Positions 34,584 to 45,699 of a DNA stretch of 64,000 nucleotides are shown here, in pieces; the first letter of the stretch is position 1; each line of letters opens with the position of its first letter. The notes under the pieces are model-generated. The model worked only from the letters and a program-made list of their open reading frames with translations. It had not been told where the DNA came from and ran no database searches. The position numbers and the translations under genes were made by a program. The stretch spans positions 1 through 64,000 of the forward strand of contig JAAEAF010006026.1 of NCBI GenBank assembly GCA_011037195.1, in the 5' to 3' direction. The stretch comes from Triatoma infestans (Eukaryota > Arthropoda > Insecta > Hemiptera > Reduviidae).

Positions 34584-35565
34584 TCTGGTGTGAAACACTC
34601 TCACAACTTTCTCTTACTCCTGTACTCAAAATTATAATTGACAAATTTTATAGTTTGTGCACCAAATTTAATGAAATTCGTCTAAAACTAAAAAAAACTG
34701 TCCAGTAAAAGCGCACTTCCGGTTAACTAATTTTCTTGAAACTCGGAATTTTGGCAATCTATTTATTTCTAATGAATTTTTATTGGATGATAGAATTGTA
34801 TAATCAATTATGATACCACTTTAGAGGAAGCTGTAACTCCCCCGCCCCTAAAAGTGCCCTTAAATGAATTTTCCCAGAGAAACGTTTGAAATAAAAGTTA
34901 TAGATTTTTGTATGTTTAGTTTATATAAGTTGTTTCAAGAGAATCATCGGAGTCATTTTTGAGAAAATCGCGAAAAAGTGAAAAAATCATTTAGTAAAGT
35001 AGTAAAGTAAAACGCACTTCCGGTTATCCAATTTTTTTCAAACTCGGAATTTCTCTACAACATATTTAATTTTAATTAACATTATTTAGATGATAGAATT
35101 GTCTATTAAACTGAAATAGCACTTTAGATGAAAACTAACCCCACCCTCCCCCATAAGTGCCCTTAAATGAATTTTCCCAGAGAAATGTTTCAAATAAAAG
35201 TTGTAGCTGTTGGTATGTCTAGTTGATATAACAAGTTTAATGAAAATCCTTAGGGGCATTTTTGAGAAAATCGCAAAAACGTAAAAAAAAAAACAACTTG
35301 TAAAGTGGTACTTTCGGTTGAGGAATTTTGACGATGACCCTCTGTCGGATCCCATGGTGGTACCTAAACCGAATATCAAGTTTGAACTTTCTACAATTTT
35401 TCGTTTTTGAGCTATGCTGTTCACATTCATACACACACAGACCATTTGCTAAAAACCACATTTTTGGACTCAGGGGACCCTCAAAACGGATATTTCCGGT
35501 GAAAACTCAATATCGAAAATTTGACACGATTACAATACTTCCTCTTACTAGCAGTAAGAGAAAGT
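34584..35565 (+). repeat. HPR repeat, reference two-module copy (forward)
   Basis: This is the best-structured forward copy. In order: (1) TCTGGTGTGAAACACTCTCA after an A run, with a short GTGTGA/TCTCAC stem; (2) the inverted arm ACTTTCTCTTACTCC; (3) a half module to GCGCACTTCCGGTT (about 34720); (4) module 1 of about 300 bp to GCACTTCCGGTTATCC; (5) module 2 to ACTTTCGGTTGAGG (about 35318); (6) GGATCCCATGGTGGTACC; (7) a CA microsatellite; (8) AAAACTCAATATCGAAAA; (9) a hairpin ending AGTAAGAGAAAGT, then AAAAA. Modules share AAACTCGGAATTT, AAATGAATTTTCCCAGAGAA, AATAAAAGTT and TTTTTGAGAAAATCGC. There is no conserved frame among copies. The design (hairpin whose arm recurs inverted at the far end, tandem modules, a microsatellite, A/T-rich insertion sites) resembles non-autonomous Helentron-type elements or a modular MITE. 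The class is inferred. Confidence 0.9.
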
Positions 35566-36302
35566 AAAAATGCTTTCCAAAGTAATATTATTTTATGTAA
35601 AACACACAAAAAAAAAAAAATAATCTATTGATAAAACTCACAAGTCTTCTCTGTCAGTATTTTAATTGATCTTACTTCTGTAAAAGGAAGTATTACGATT
35701 AAAAAATAAATAAATAAAAATAAAGTTAAAAGTAAAAACAAATAGAAAAATGTCAACGCAGATAAAATTTATGAAATACAAAAAGTTTATTTGAATGCAA
35801 ACTAATTAATTTTAAACTTAATGCGAGCTTTTTTTGGGGGGGCCATCTTTCAAATTTCGTACTCACACAAAAAAAAATATTGATCTTCTTTTTCTTTTTC
35901 TTCTTCTGATAATGATGATAATGATGATGATGATGATGATGTGAGATGAAAGATGATGTCAATTAAAATTTCTAAACCCTATCTATTTGTTAAGAATAAG
36001 AAAGCCCGGACCTGCTGGGATGCCAAAATATAATAATAATCTAGGAAGTTTTCTTGAATTAACTTTTTAGCAATTTAAATGAGCTTTTATTAAAAAAGAC
36101 ACTTCAAACTTAATTTTTTTTTTTTTTTTTTTTGTGAAAGTTGCTTGTCAATATATCAGAGACAGTAGAGAAGGAATATCTCCCACCGAGGTCGTGAAAT
36201 AGTGCCACAGCCACCATCACATTTTTACCACTTGATTTACTTTTGACATGCAATGACCGTGTTTGATGCCGGCCGGACTGGAAAAAGAAGTTAGCACTTT
36301 TT
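35566..36302. other. AT-rich DNA
   Basis: A GATGAT simple repeat lies at about 35910-35943, and a poly-T tract at 36113-36133. Nothing else was recognised. Confidence 0.4.
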
Positions 36303-37272
36303 ACTTACTCTTACACCCAGTAAGAGGAAGTATTGTAATCGTGTCAAATTTTCTATATCGAATATTCACCGGAAATATCCGTTTTCAGGTCCCCTGAATC
36401 CAAAAAAGTGGTTTTTAGCAAATGGTCTGTGTGTGTGTGTGTGTTGTGTATGTATGTTTGTAAACAGCATAGCTCAAAAAACAAAAAATCGTAGAAAGTT
36501 GAAACTTGATATTCCGTTTAGTTATCACCATGGGATCTGACTGTACGTTATCTGTGAATATTCCTCAATCGGAAGTACCACTTTATTAGTTAGTTTTTTT
36601 TGCTTTTTTGCAATTTTCTCAAAAATGGCACCAACGATTATCTTTAAACATGGTACATAAACTACGCATACAAAGAGCTACAACTTTTATTTGAAACATT
36701 TCTCCGAGAAAATGTATTCAAGGGCACTTTTGGGAGAGAGGTTGGGTTAGGTTTTCATCTAAAGTGCTATTTCAGTTTATTATGGAATTCTGTCATCTAA
36801 AAAAAATTAATTAGAATTAAATGTGTCGTTGAAATTCCGAGTTTGAAAAAAATCGGATAACCGGAAGTGCGTTTTTACTGAAATGTATTTTTTAGTTCTT
36901 GGTATTTTCTCCAAAACGACTCCAACGATTTTCTTTAAATTAAGAATTTGATCTACACATATAAAGAGCTACAACTTTTATTTGAAACATTTCTCGTGGT
37001 GAAGTCATTTAAGGGGCTTTTTAGGGGGATTATGTTTCTCTCTAAAATGCTATCATAGTTGATTATACATTTCTACCATCCAAAAAAAATTAATTAGAAA
37101 TAAATAGTTGGCCAAAATTCCGAGTTTCCAGAAAATTAGTAAACCGGAAGTGCGCTTTTACTGAACATTGTTTTCTCAGTTTTCGACGAAATCCAACGAA
37201 TTTCATCAAATTTGATATACAAAAACTCTAAAATTTGTCAATTACAAATACTGGTGAGTGTTTCACACCAGA
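36303..37272 (-). repeat. HPR repeat, two-module copy (reverse)
   Basis: The hairpin has a changed loop (CTTACACCCAGTAAGAGG). Junctions are CAATCGGAAGTACC (about 36568), AACCGGAAGTGCG (about 36859) and AACCGGAAGTGCGC (about 37142), giving module spacings of about 285-290 bp. The end reads GAGTGTTTCACACCAGA, then T7. The inverted arm itself (GGAGTAAGAGAAAGT) is deleted here. Confidence 0.9.
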
Positions 37273-37540
37273 TTTTTTTCGTTTAAACAATGTTGGTTTG
37301 TTAACGTTTGGTAAGACAGGTGGCGCATACAGTATACAGAAACGGCACTTAATTTCTAATTAAGAATTGCACTTAATTGGCATATAAGTGCCAAAATGGC
37401 TTCTGAAAATAATAAAAAAAGTTTATAACAATAAAAGCTTTCTTGGAAACAAATATGCCAGGATTAAATAAAACTCTTGCAGCTTTTTACGACAAAATCG
37501 TTAAAAAAATCAACTGGCTTTCTTTTATGGCAGTTAATAC

Positions 37541-37542
<2 letters not shown>
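37273..37542. other. Unassigned spacer
   Basis: A small inverted pattern (CACTTAATTTCTAATTAAG) lies near 37348. Nothing else was seen. Confidence 0.35.
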
Positions 37543-37581
<39 letters not shown>

Positions 37582-38165
37582 TCTGTTGAATACAGTTTAG
37601 TAAATACAGATAGAGTTTGGTACATTTTTATAAACTCCTAATTGACAGAAATAAAATGACAAAAGAATAAATTTATATACACAAATAAATACAAATAAAA
37701 ATAGTTACGTAGTACTTCTATAGTTGGAACGCGAGAACTACAAAATTAATACAGTCAACTTCATTTATCATAGCAGCTGTTTACATAGCTTAATTAAATA
37801 ATAAGTATAAAACTTGAGATAATATCAAAGATCTAGTTTTCAGTACGTTCATAAGGAAAAAAATATACGTTTGTTACTTGGTTTACATTTTCAAAAGATA
37901 AACAATGATCCATACTTTTGTTATCAAGATCCAATAAAAATTGTATTCTAAAGTTTTCACCGACAGGGCATACGAAGAAGATGTGGTGCAAGCTATCTTT
38001 AACTTTGATGTAGAATTTACAATATTCTTCTAGGTTTATGGTATACCTGCTGCCTTTTTGTAGTAAATGATTGCTTTCTCTGTGGAAGATACTCTCAGTT
38101 GGCTTATTACACGAATAAATTGAAAAAAGACGTTGAATGATAAATACAAATTGTACTCTCTGTTA
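37543..38165 (-). pseudogene. LINE C-terminal fragment with TAAA tail
   Basis: On the minus strand the readable part is RYTINLEEYCKFYIKVKDSL, followed by HHIFFVCPVGENFRIQFL. This Cys/His-bearing tail (Cx...DSLxHxxFxCP) follows the reverse transcriptase/RNase H region in I- and Jockey-group LINEs. Upstream REYNLYLSFN is in the same frame. The frame breaks near 37865. The insert ends, on its 3' side, in a TAAA repeat (TTTA on the plus strand, 37543-37580), the expected simple-repeat tail. Only the last part of the element is present. Confidence 0.6.
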
Positions 38166-38420
38166 ATAATTAAGTTTTTATATTGAGGTACATATATTAA
38201 ATTCATACAATTACAAATTTAAAAAAAAAAAATTCTATATACCAAACCTAGTTTACATTAACTCTTAATCGTATTGAAAACTATTATAATTTTCTATACA
38301 CTGAATGTTTGTATGGTAGTATTTGAACTGAAGCCGTTACTATCCTATATTTAAAGAAAGTTTCATAAGGACGCAATACTTACTCTATCAAAGGATATGT
38401 AAAAAAAAAAAAAAAAAAAA
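38166..38420. other. AT-rich spacer
   Basis: It ends in a 20-bp A run. No feature was recognised. Confidence 0.35.
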
Positions 38421-38490
38421 TCTGGTTTGAAACACTCAAACGACTATTTCTTATTCCACTTAATGTGATTATAAAATTGACCCTTATTCT
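38421..38490 (+). repeat. HPR repeat, start fragment only
   Basis: It has TCTGGTTTGAAACACTCAAA, then ACTATTTCTTATTCC, TGTGATTATAAAATTGAC, after which the similarity ends. This is a truncated forward copy. Confidence 0.65.
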
Positions 38491-39225
38491 TTATCTTATT
38501 CTTAAAAAAATCCTTATTCTTTAATCTTGGAATCAGTTGCCCTAACCTAAATATACAGGTGACACGGCAGCATTGAGGGGAGGTATTTGCTGGTCCAGGT
38601 GGCACGTAGAAATTGTATATGTTTTCACTGTAATCCAAAAGATAGCGCTAAAACATTGACCAAATTCAAATTTATCATTTGAAATGTAAGTCAATGGATT
38701 CCATGGAGAACACTTTAAAAGCAATTTTTACGTACCAAAGTGAGAGAAAAATATGTAATATCTGTGCAGTTAGCTTAGAGAAAATATTGAAGGTAGATTC
38801 GAAGCTTAAAGAAAATCATTGAAGTGGTTTTCGAGAAGTTGACTATTTTTGACACCTAATGATGGAGCCGATGACCGCTTAAAAGAAGCAGGCTATCACG
38901 GAAAATATCTCTGATGATTTCCAGCTTTGTTGAAACAACCACAACAACTATGGAGCTAGTGAGGCTAAGTATCTTAACACATATGACAATTTTTCATCCC
39001 AAAATCTTTACGACTGTTTTGCCAAAACACCCTGGTGATGGGTGAAGCCCGAAAACAGTCAATGATCACAAAAAGAAGCAGGCTATCATGGATAAAATCT
39101 CTGTTGTTTTAGAGAATATAAAGGCTTTGAGAAGGGGAGAAATTAGGTTTATGAGATGAATAAACTGGAAATAATGCTGAACACTGCATAATAGAAAAGT
39201 TACGCAAAATGCCAGGACTTTCACA
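38491..39225. repeat. Unassigned DNA with duplicated repeat blocks
   Basis: GAAGCAGGCTATCACGGAAA with AATATCTCTGATG (38888-38920) recurs as GAAGCAGGCTATCATGGATA with AAATCTCTGTTG (39071-39103), about 180 bp apart. The interval contains GATGGGTGAAGCCCGAAAAC, a variant of the CCGAAACC motif. Same family as 10365-10480 and 47452-47480. Confidence 0.5.
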
Positions 39226-39735
39226 CGAAATGTGATTGGTGATGGTGTGTTGTAGTAGCTTGTGTAGCACGAGCGGTTTAGTAAAAGGGCTTGTGATTGT
39301 AAGTTTTAAGAGAATGAAGTAATAAGAATAATTAAGAAAACACTAGTAGATTAAATTAAATATATTCTTTAAGGATATTTAATGCTATTCAATAACACAG
39401 ACAATGTGCTTATTAATTTACTGAAATTATTTGGAATAAATTCTTATGTTTTAACTTATAACTGGCACAGTCCTGATGTGTTCTGGTGAATGTCTAGCTC
39501 AGACTCTTCTTGTTAGAAGGCAGAGTGCAGAATGTTCGAAAGAATGCCTTCTCTTGCAAAACAGTTGGCCAAGTGGCATTGTTATTTTCCTAACGGATTC
39601 CTGTGCTTTTGTCTCTTTAGCAGCAATGACCTTAAGTTATAGTAACTGACTCTAAAATACATTATTTTTGTCAAAATTATTTCACTTAAAATATTTTTCA
39701 AAACTATTTATTTTTGCATTTCTTCTTCTACTACA
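39226..39735 (+). mobile_element. Solo LTR, family LTR-B
   Basis: It starts CGAAATGTGATTGGTGATGG, where the usual initial T is mutated to C, and ends TTCTTCTACTACA. The target duplication CACA lies at 39222-39225 and 39736-39739. It shares GCACGAGCGGTTTAGTAAAA with 32953 and GGAATAAATTC as a possible polyadenylation signal (about 39430). Confidence 0.8.
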
Positions 39736-39739
39736 CACA

Positions 39740-40040
39740 TAATTAGAAATTGGTTGTGAGAGATTTAGAGCATGTAAATGGTAAATGATTGCTGACGCGC
39801 TGTGTCTGCTGTATAAACTGTTGAAAGGCTGTCCTCTGTACGGCTAATGCAGCTGTATTTAAACAAAGTCTCCCATTCTAGTCTGGCCTAAGTAATGAGT
39901 GAGACTCTCCATTTTTGTCTCTCTCTCTCTCTTTGCTTTAGATCCCAGTCTTCGGATCCTATTATAAAGAAAATTAAAAAAAAAAATCAAACATGTATCC
40001 TGTATTGTATTTTCCGGTAAATGATTTCTTTTAAATTAGG
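39740..40040. other. Unassigned DNA
   Basis: TCTCCCATTCTAGTCTGGCC (39870) loosely resembles the CTCCCCACTCTAGCCTGCTT part of the inverted repeat at 27479. A CT repeat lies at 39920-39935. Confidence 0.3.
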
Positions 40041-40325
40041 AATTGTAATAATGCTTTTATAGTACTTCAATATTATTTATGATAGAACCATAAATTGCAC
40101 TGAAGAAGTTTTTTTAGAAGGAAGCTTAACGTAGTTGTTATAGTTTCCAGAAGAACCCACAAAGAACCAATTTTTCCAGGAATATGTAAAAAACAAAAGT
40201 AATAGATATTTATGTATGTAGATAGTATACGAAGTCTAAAGAATATCATTGGAACTGTTTTCGAGAAAACCACGAACAACGAATAAAAAAAAACATTCAT
40301 TAAAGTCCTACTTCCGGATGGATAG
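40041..40325 (+). repeat. HPR repeat, degraded module (forward)
   Basis: It retains ATGATAGAACCATAAATTGC, TTTCCAGAAGAACCC, GAACTGTTTTCGAGAAAACC and the junction CTACTTCCGGATGG. No ends are left. Confidence 0.55.
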
Positions 40326-41538
40326 TGCTTTGTTCAAACTTTTTATCTATTATTTCTTGAATGTATTCAAATTTCGGCGTTATCGTTTCTATAAAATCAT
40401 TTACCTGCTTTTGAATTATAGATGACACTGTAAGCTTCTTGTCGAAAGACGTTGGCCGTTCGTTTTCTAGTTAACAGAATCTTAATGTGTCTCTTCAATC
40501 TAGCTGCTACTACTTCATTGGTAGCGACAAATTCATTCTCCTCGTCACGCACCATACCTTTTTTTATCAAAACAGTGAAAGCTTATTATTTTAAAGTGCA
40601 TTAAAATTGTCACAGTTTTTGAAGTGAGAGATATCATGATTAAGGGTGAAAGTTCTTGAGCAAAAGCACTATTCTATTATACTAGATAGCAGCTAAAAGC
40701 TGTAATAAAAAAATAGTAAAAGAACAGTCTTATCATTATATCATTTCAATTTAGATAAAATTACAAATTAAGAGATATGCATGCAATCTTTCTGCAACAC
40801 TATAGAATTCTGCCGTGTTAATAAAGAAATTTTTGATTTCTGGAGAACAATGTTGTAAGGCTGAGTTATTATTTTAGAATAAGGAAACCATTATTATTTA
40901 TTGGCAACAATTGTTAAAGATACATAGAAATACAAAATAAAAGAGAAGAGTTAGCTACCCTGTTATATCATTCCAAATATCACGTCGATGATTAGAGTAT
41001 CAGCCACTATTAGCTCCTTCACTATTGCTAAGGACTAAATCTCTGGGTAAGCGCCTTTTCAGTCAAGAAAAGGCAGAATGAAATTTGTTGGAACAGAGAA
41101 TTTAGAATACTGGGAAACGATTTGTGAAATTTACGATATTTGGAATCAGATTCACTTCAAGTGGTGAGATAATATACAAAGTCTACCTCTCATCTTGATA
41201 CCTTAAATGTTAGTTAAGTGAACTAATCACCTCCACTGTTTCAGCATAAACCGCTGTATTATTGTATAATGAACACTGGAGCATTGTCTAAGCTAAACCA
41301 TAAACCTAATATTAGATAATCCCTATTATCTAGCTAGTTGTCTGGGAGTATTAATATTTAGCCAAGTCCAGCATACAAGCTTTCACCTGAACCCTACATA
41401 ATACCCAATAATAACAGAACACTGAGGCACTTAAATTCAAGCGGGATCAGTCTATTTATTTATTAAAAAAGTATATAATATTCAAATGTCTTAATATCCA
41501 ACAACCAAACAATATATTTGATTTAATCCATTTTTTTT
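40326..41538. other. AT-rich DNA, nothing recognised
   Basis: No convincing gene, tail or inverted repeat was seen. Confidence 0.35.
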
Positions 41539-42495
41539 ACTTTCTCTTACTCCTAGTAATCGATATCGAGTTTATAACGGAAATATCGGTTTTGAGGTCC
41601 CCTGAGTCCAAAAAAGTGGTTTTTAGCAAATGGTCTGTGTGTGTGTTTGTGTTTGTGTGTGAATGTGAACAGCATAGCTCAAAAATGAAAAACCGTAGAA
41701 AGTGGAAACTTGATATTACGTTTAGGTATCACCATCGGATCTAACGATGCGTTATCTGTCAAAATTCCTCAACCAGAAATACCATTTTACTAGTTGCTTT
41801 TTTTTTACGTTTTTGCGATTTTCTCAAAAATGGCTTCGACAATTTTCTTTAAACATGTATATCAAGTACACATACAAGGAGCTACAACTTTTATTTGAAA
41901 CATTTCTCATTTAAGGGCACTTCTGGGGGAGGGGTGGGGATAGGTTTTTCATCTTAACTGCTATTTCAGTTTATTAGACAATTCTATCATCTAAACAATA
42001 ATAATTAAAATTAAATATGTTGTTGAAATTCAGAATTTGAAAAAATCGGATAATTGGAAGTGCGTTTGTTTTAACACTTTACTAAATGATTTTTTTCACT
42101 TATTCGCAATTTTCTCAGAAATGGCTCCGACGATTTTCTTGAAACGTTGTATATAAACTAAACATGCAACGATCTACATCTTTTATTAAAAATATTTCTC
42201 TGAGAAAATTCATTTAAGGGTACTTTTAGGGGAGGGGTGGGAGTTACAGCTTCCTCTAAAGTGGTATCATAGTTGATTATATAATTGTATTATCCAAACA
42301 AAATTAATTAGAAATAAATAGATGGCCAAAATTCCAAGTTTTAAGAAAATTAGTAAGCCGGAAGTGTGCATTTACTGAAAATTTTGTCAGTTTTCGACGA
42401 ATTTCGTTATATTTGGTGCACAAACTATATCATTTGTCAATTATAATTTTGAGAACAGGAGTAAGAGAAAGTTGTGTGAGTGTTTCACACACCAG
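41539..42495 (-). repeat. HPR repeat, two-module copy (reverse)
   Basis: The hairpin is cut after ACTTTCTCTTACTCCTAGTA by a deletion of about 26 bp, joining directly to ATCGATATCGAG. It has a GT microsatellite (41634-41664), junctions CAACCAGAAATACC, AATTGGAAGTGCG and AGCCGGAAGTGTGC, the inverted arm GGAGTAAGAGAAAGT (about 42459) and the end CACACACCAG, then T9. Confidence 0.88.
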
Positions 42496-42519
42496 TTTTT
42501 TTTTGTTTATAAGGAAGTA

Positions 42520-43170
42520 CTGTGTCCTACCCAATCTATTGTGCTATGCCCGTTGGATGCCGTAGGCCAGCCCACAGCATCCTAGGCGAATATGGCTACA
42601 ACATCTCCGCCAGGTTAAGATCCCTAAGGAATCCTAATACCCTGGCGGGATCTAGGGAGGGTATATTCCCCTGCTCCTACCGGTAACTACCAAGGTTCTT
42701 AAATCTTCTCTGAGTGGCAGACTCGCAGTCCGTTGGGAATGTAATGGAGTTTCCTCCATCTCCCCACAGAATCTGCATGTGTTGTCACTTTACAAACCCA
42801 GCTTCACCATGTGTCCCCGGAGTTGACAATGCCCCTTGATGAAACTCGTAAGAACGTGGAGTTTGTTCTTAATAAGGCCAATGCAAGCCTCCATTGGTTA
42901 TAATTTCCCAAGCAGATCTTAGCCTGCCTCAGTCCCGGGGTGGGCATTCCAGAGTTGAGATGAGACCTCCTTACCTCCTCCTCCTCATCCTTCCTAAGTT
43001 CCCCACAAAAAAACGTTCAGGCCCTAGAAGCGGGGTTGCAGAAATTATCTTTGCCAGAGCGTCGGCCTTCTCATTCCCTCCAATGCCAACATGCCCGGCT
43101 CCCACCAAATGGCGAATTTATTCTTCCTACCTAGGTCATTAGGGAGTAAAACTCCTTACAACAGGCTTAT
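42520..43170 (-). pseudogene. LINE 3' fragment with RNase H end
   Basis: On the minus strand GHVGIGGNEKADALAK (about 43060-43110) is the last RNase H motif, with its catalytic Asp present, followed by LLGPERFFVGNL. Further on, RQAKICLGNYNQWRLALALL and CRFCGEMEETPLHSQ-like readings match the Cys-containing tail of RNase-H LINEs, spread over more than one frame. Relative to the family WVPGH, one base is missing just before GHVGI. It is GC-richer than its surroundings. The 5' part (endonuclease, reverse transcriptase) is missing. It differs in sequence from the fragment at 18116. Confidence 0.75.
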
Positions 43171-43363
43171 AAATATGAGCTCATCTATGATTTCTTTTTT
43201 AAGGATCGGCTTTTTTAGGATACCTTAACTCTGGGCAGGTTTCAACAAAGATGCACCTTCGTACAGAAACTACAGTGGAAATACCAGTTCTTCAGTGCAC
43301 TATAAAAGGATATTGCAATGATGATTTTAATGGTGTATCAAGTAAATCAGGACATTTCAATGA

Positions 43364-45699
43364 TATTTTGATTTTTACTGTTCTTTATTTGAGCACCACT
43401 ACTTTCAGATCTTTCTTTAACCAAAACAATCAAGAGCAAGCTTGAAAATGCATTGAGAAAAACAACTTATTTAGAGGTTCAACGTCGATAGTATTTCAGT
43501 GTAGTGGAAGAACGAAATAGAAAAATCATAGTTTAGAGTTTAGAATATTTTATAGTATCCAGAATTGTATTTTGTTAATATTTCATAATTATCTTAGTGC
43601 TGTGAATTTACCTTCAAAAAGAGTGTATTTTAGAGTCAGGTAGTGTAAATTGGGGTCATTGCTAGTAGGGAAACAAAGGCACAAAATTTAATACAATGCG
43701 ACTTGGCCAACTGCTTTGTTAGAGAGCATTCCTTCGAACAGGCTGTACTCTACCTTCCAACAAAGAAGATAGTCAGACTTCTGCCTTCAAACAAGACAGT
43801 CGTATTCTGCTTCCAAAGCCAGAACAGAACACTTCAGGAATCGCTCAGTGCCAATGATAGATATTTGCCTTTATTCTAGATATACTTCTGATTTATAATT
43901 GTAATACTGTAATGTACTTAAACTTGCTTAAAGAATAATATATGTATTTATAAAACAGTGTGATTTCTTTATTATTGCTAATATACTTGATTCTCTTTTA
44001 AACTTACATACTTACAAGCCCTTTATACAACACCGCTCGTGCTACTACGAATACACATCATCACACCATCGCATTACATCAGCAAATGTTGGTTAATACA
44101 ACTGCGACGATTGTGAAAATGCAATTAATATTTCCTTCATTTTATTTATTTATTTTTCTTTTTTAAAGGAAGTACATTGGTTTAACTTTTTCTGATAATG
44201 TAATTTACTCGTTGCCAATGGCGAAAATTTTTATTAGTAAATCGTACGCCCATTGCTACTTTTATCTCTTAACTACATGTCTGCCAGCGCTTAATACTAC
44301 CAAATTATAACAAGTTTTTGTTTCAATTAATAGTAATTATATTATAATAATATCAATTTTCTCAAAATAAAAGATCACTGGTCAAATTTCCAGCCAATCT
44401 TGATCAATTTTAATCTTTAAAATATATATAAAATAAAATGTAAAATTTAAAATTCCACAATGAACTTATCATATCCAAAAATATAATATTAGAAATATTT
44501 CATGATGTTCACTGACAGAAAGATTGACAGTGGGAAATTTATTTCACCTTAGCAATGCCCCCATGAACTTCTGAAAAATGATTGATTACATCAATCTCTA
44601 GAGATTTCTTCACTATATATTCACGCCTCCCACACTTATATAATCATAACCTTTGGAAAAATTTTCCTTTATAATATATTAAATGAAAAAATTGAAACAA
44701 CTAAAACTGTAATTTAATTATACGAGTAGAATCCATATAAATTGAATACACACCAGGCCAGTAAATATTAAATAATACATTGGTCTTTTATAATTACATT
44801 TTGTGCTTTATCCTGTAGGCTTTGTCAGTTAAACTTTGTTTTGTTCCTAATAAACTTAGAATTATAATTTCCCTACCCCTATTTAATTAAATTCACAATC
44901 CAATTTTCTACGAATTACTTTTGTTGATGATAGGATGATCTTGACGGCTAATTTTAACAATTTACTCTATTTTTCTTATTTTCATTACTTTTTGTTTATT
45001 GTACATTATAAGATTATTTATTGGATAACAATGGAGGTAAAGAAGAGCATCATGAGACTCTATTGGTATATTTCATTTTATATAAACTAATCGATCTTAA
45101 TTATATTTTTATCGATCTTGATTATATATTGATTTATAGCTAGCAAAAAAGAATATGATAAATATTATATTATTGGATATGATAGGTTTATTGTGGAATT
45201 TTAAATTTTATATTTTATTTTATATATATTTTAAAGATTAAAATTGATCAAGATTGGCTGGAAATTTGACCAGGATCTTTTATTTTGAGAAAATTGATAT
45301 TATTATAATATAATTACTATTAATTGAAACAAAAACTTGTTACAATTTGGTAGTATTAAGCGCTGGCAGACATGTAGTTAAGAGATAAAAGTGGCAATGG
45401 GCGTACGATTTATTAATCAAAATTTTCGCCTTTGGCAACGAGTAAATTACATTATCAGAAAAAGTTAAACCACTGTATTTCCTTTAAAAAAGAAAAATAA
45501 ATAAAATGAAGGAAATATTAATTGCATTTTCACAATCGTCGCAGTTATATTAACCAACATTTGCTGAAATACTATCGACGTTGAACATCTAAATAAGTTG
45601 TTTATCTGAATGCATTTTCAAGCTTGCTCTTGATTGTTTTGGTTAAAGAAAGTTCTAAAAGTATTGGTGCTCAAATAAAGAACAGTAAAAATCAAAATA
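43364..45699. mobile_element. Long inverted repeat (~540-bp arms), one arm split by LTR-B
   Basis: The left arm is 43364-44490 (544 bp once the LTR and its duplication are removed) and the right arm is 45161-45699 (539 bp). Matching landmarks include TATTTTGATTTTTACTG, CAAGAGCAAGCTTGA, AACGTCGATAGTATTTCAG, GCAAATGTTGGTTAAT, AAGCGCTGGCAGACATGTAG (and complement) and CTGGAAATTTGACC. The 670-bp loop has no coding signal. The very high arm identity implies a recent origin or gene conversion. There is no target duplication at the outer ends, so foldback transposon and inverted duplication both remain possible. Confidence 0.9.
43500..44078 (-). mobile_element. Solo LTR, family LTR-B, with preserved empty site
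   Basis: Plus-strand ends are TGTAGTGGAAGAACGAAATA and GCATTACA, with the target duplication TCAG at 43496-43499 and 44079-44082. It shares AAGCCCTTTATACAACACCG with the other copies. The right arm of the inverted repeat at about 45560-45575 reads TTTGCTGAAATAC, which is the uninterrupted site with a single TCAG. Confidence 0.9.

Noticed and set aside
35086..35445. 119-codon open frame on the minus strand
   Set aside because: Inside HPR; similarity to the frame at 19958 reflects shared repeat DNA, with stops and shifts in other copies.
34584..35565. HPR as a classical Helitron
   Set aside because: No CTRR 3' terminus beyond the hairpin and both borders are A/T runs; only the Helentron variant remains as a hypothesis.
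37543..37580. TTTA tandem run as a CRISPR-like or satellite array
   Set aside because: It is a simple repeat at the 3' end of a LINE fragment; no spacers exist anywhere in the window.
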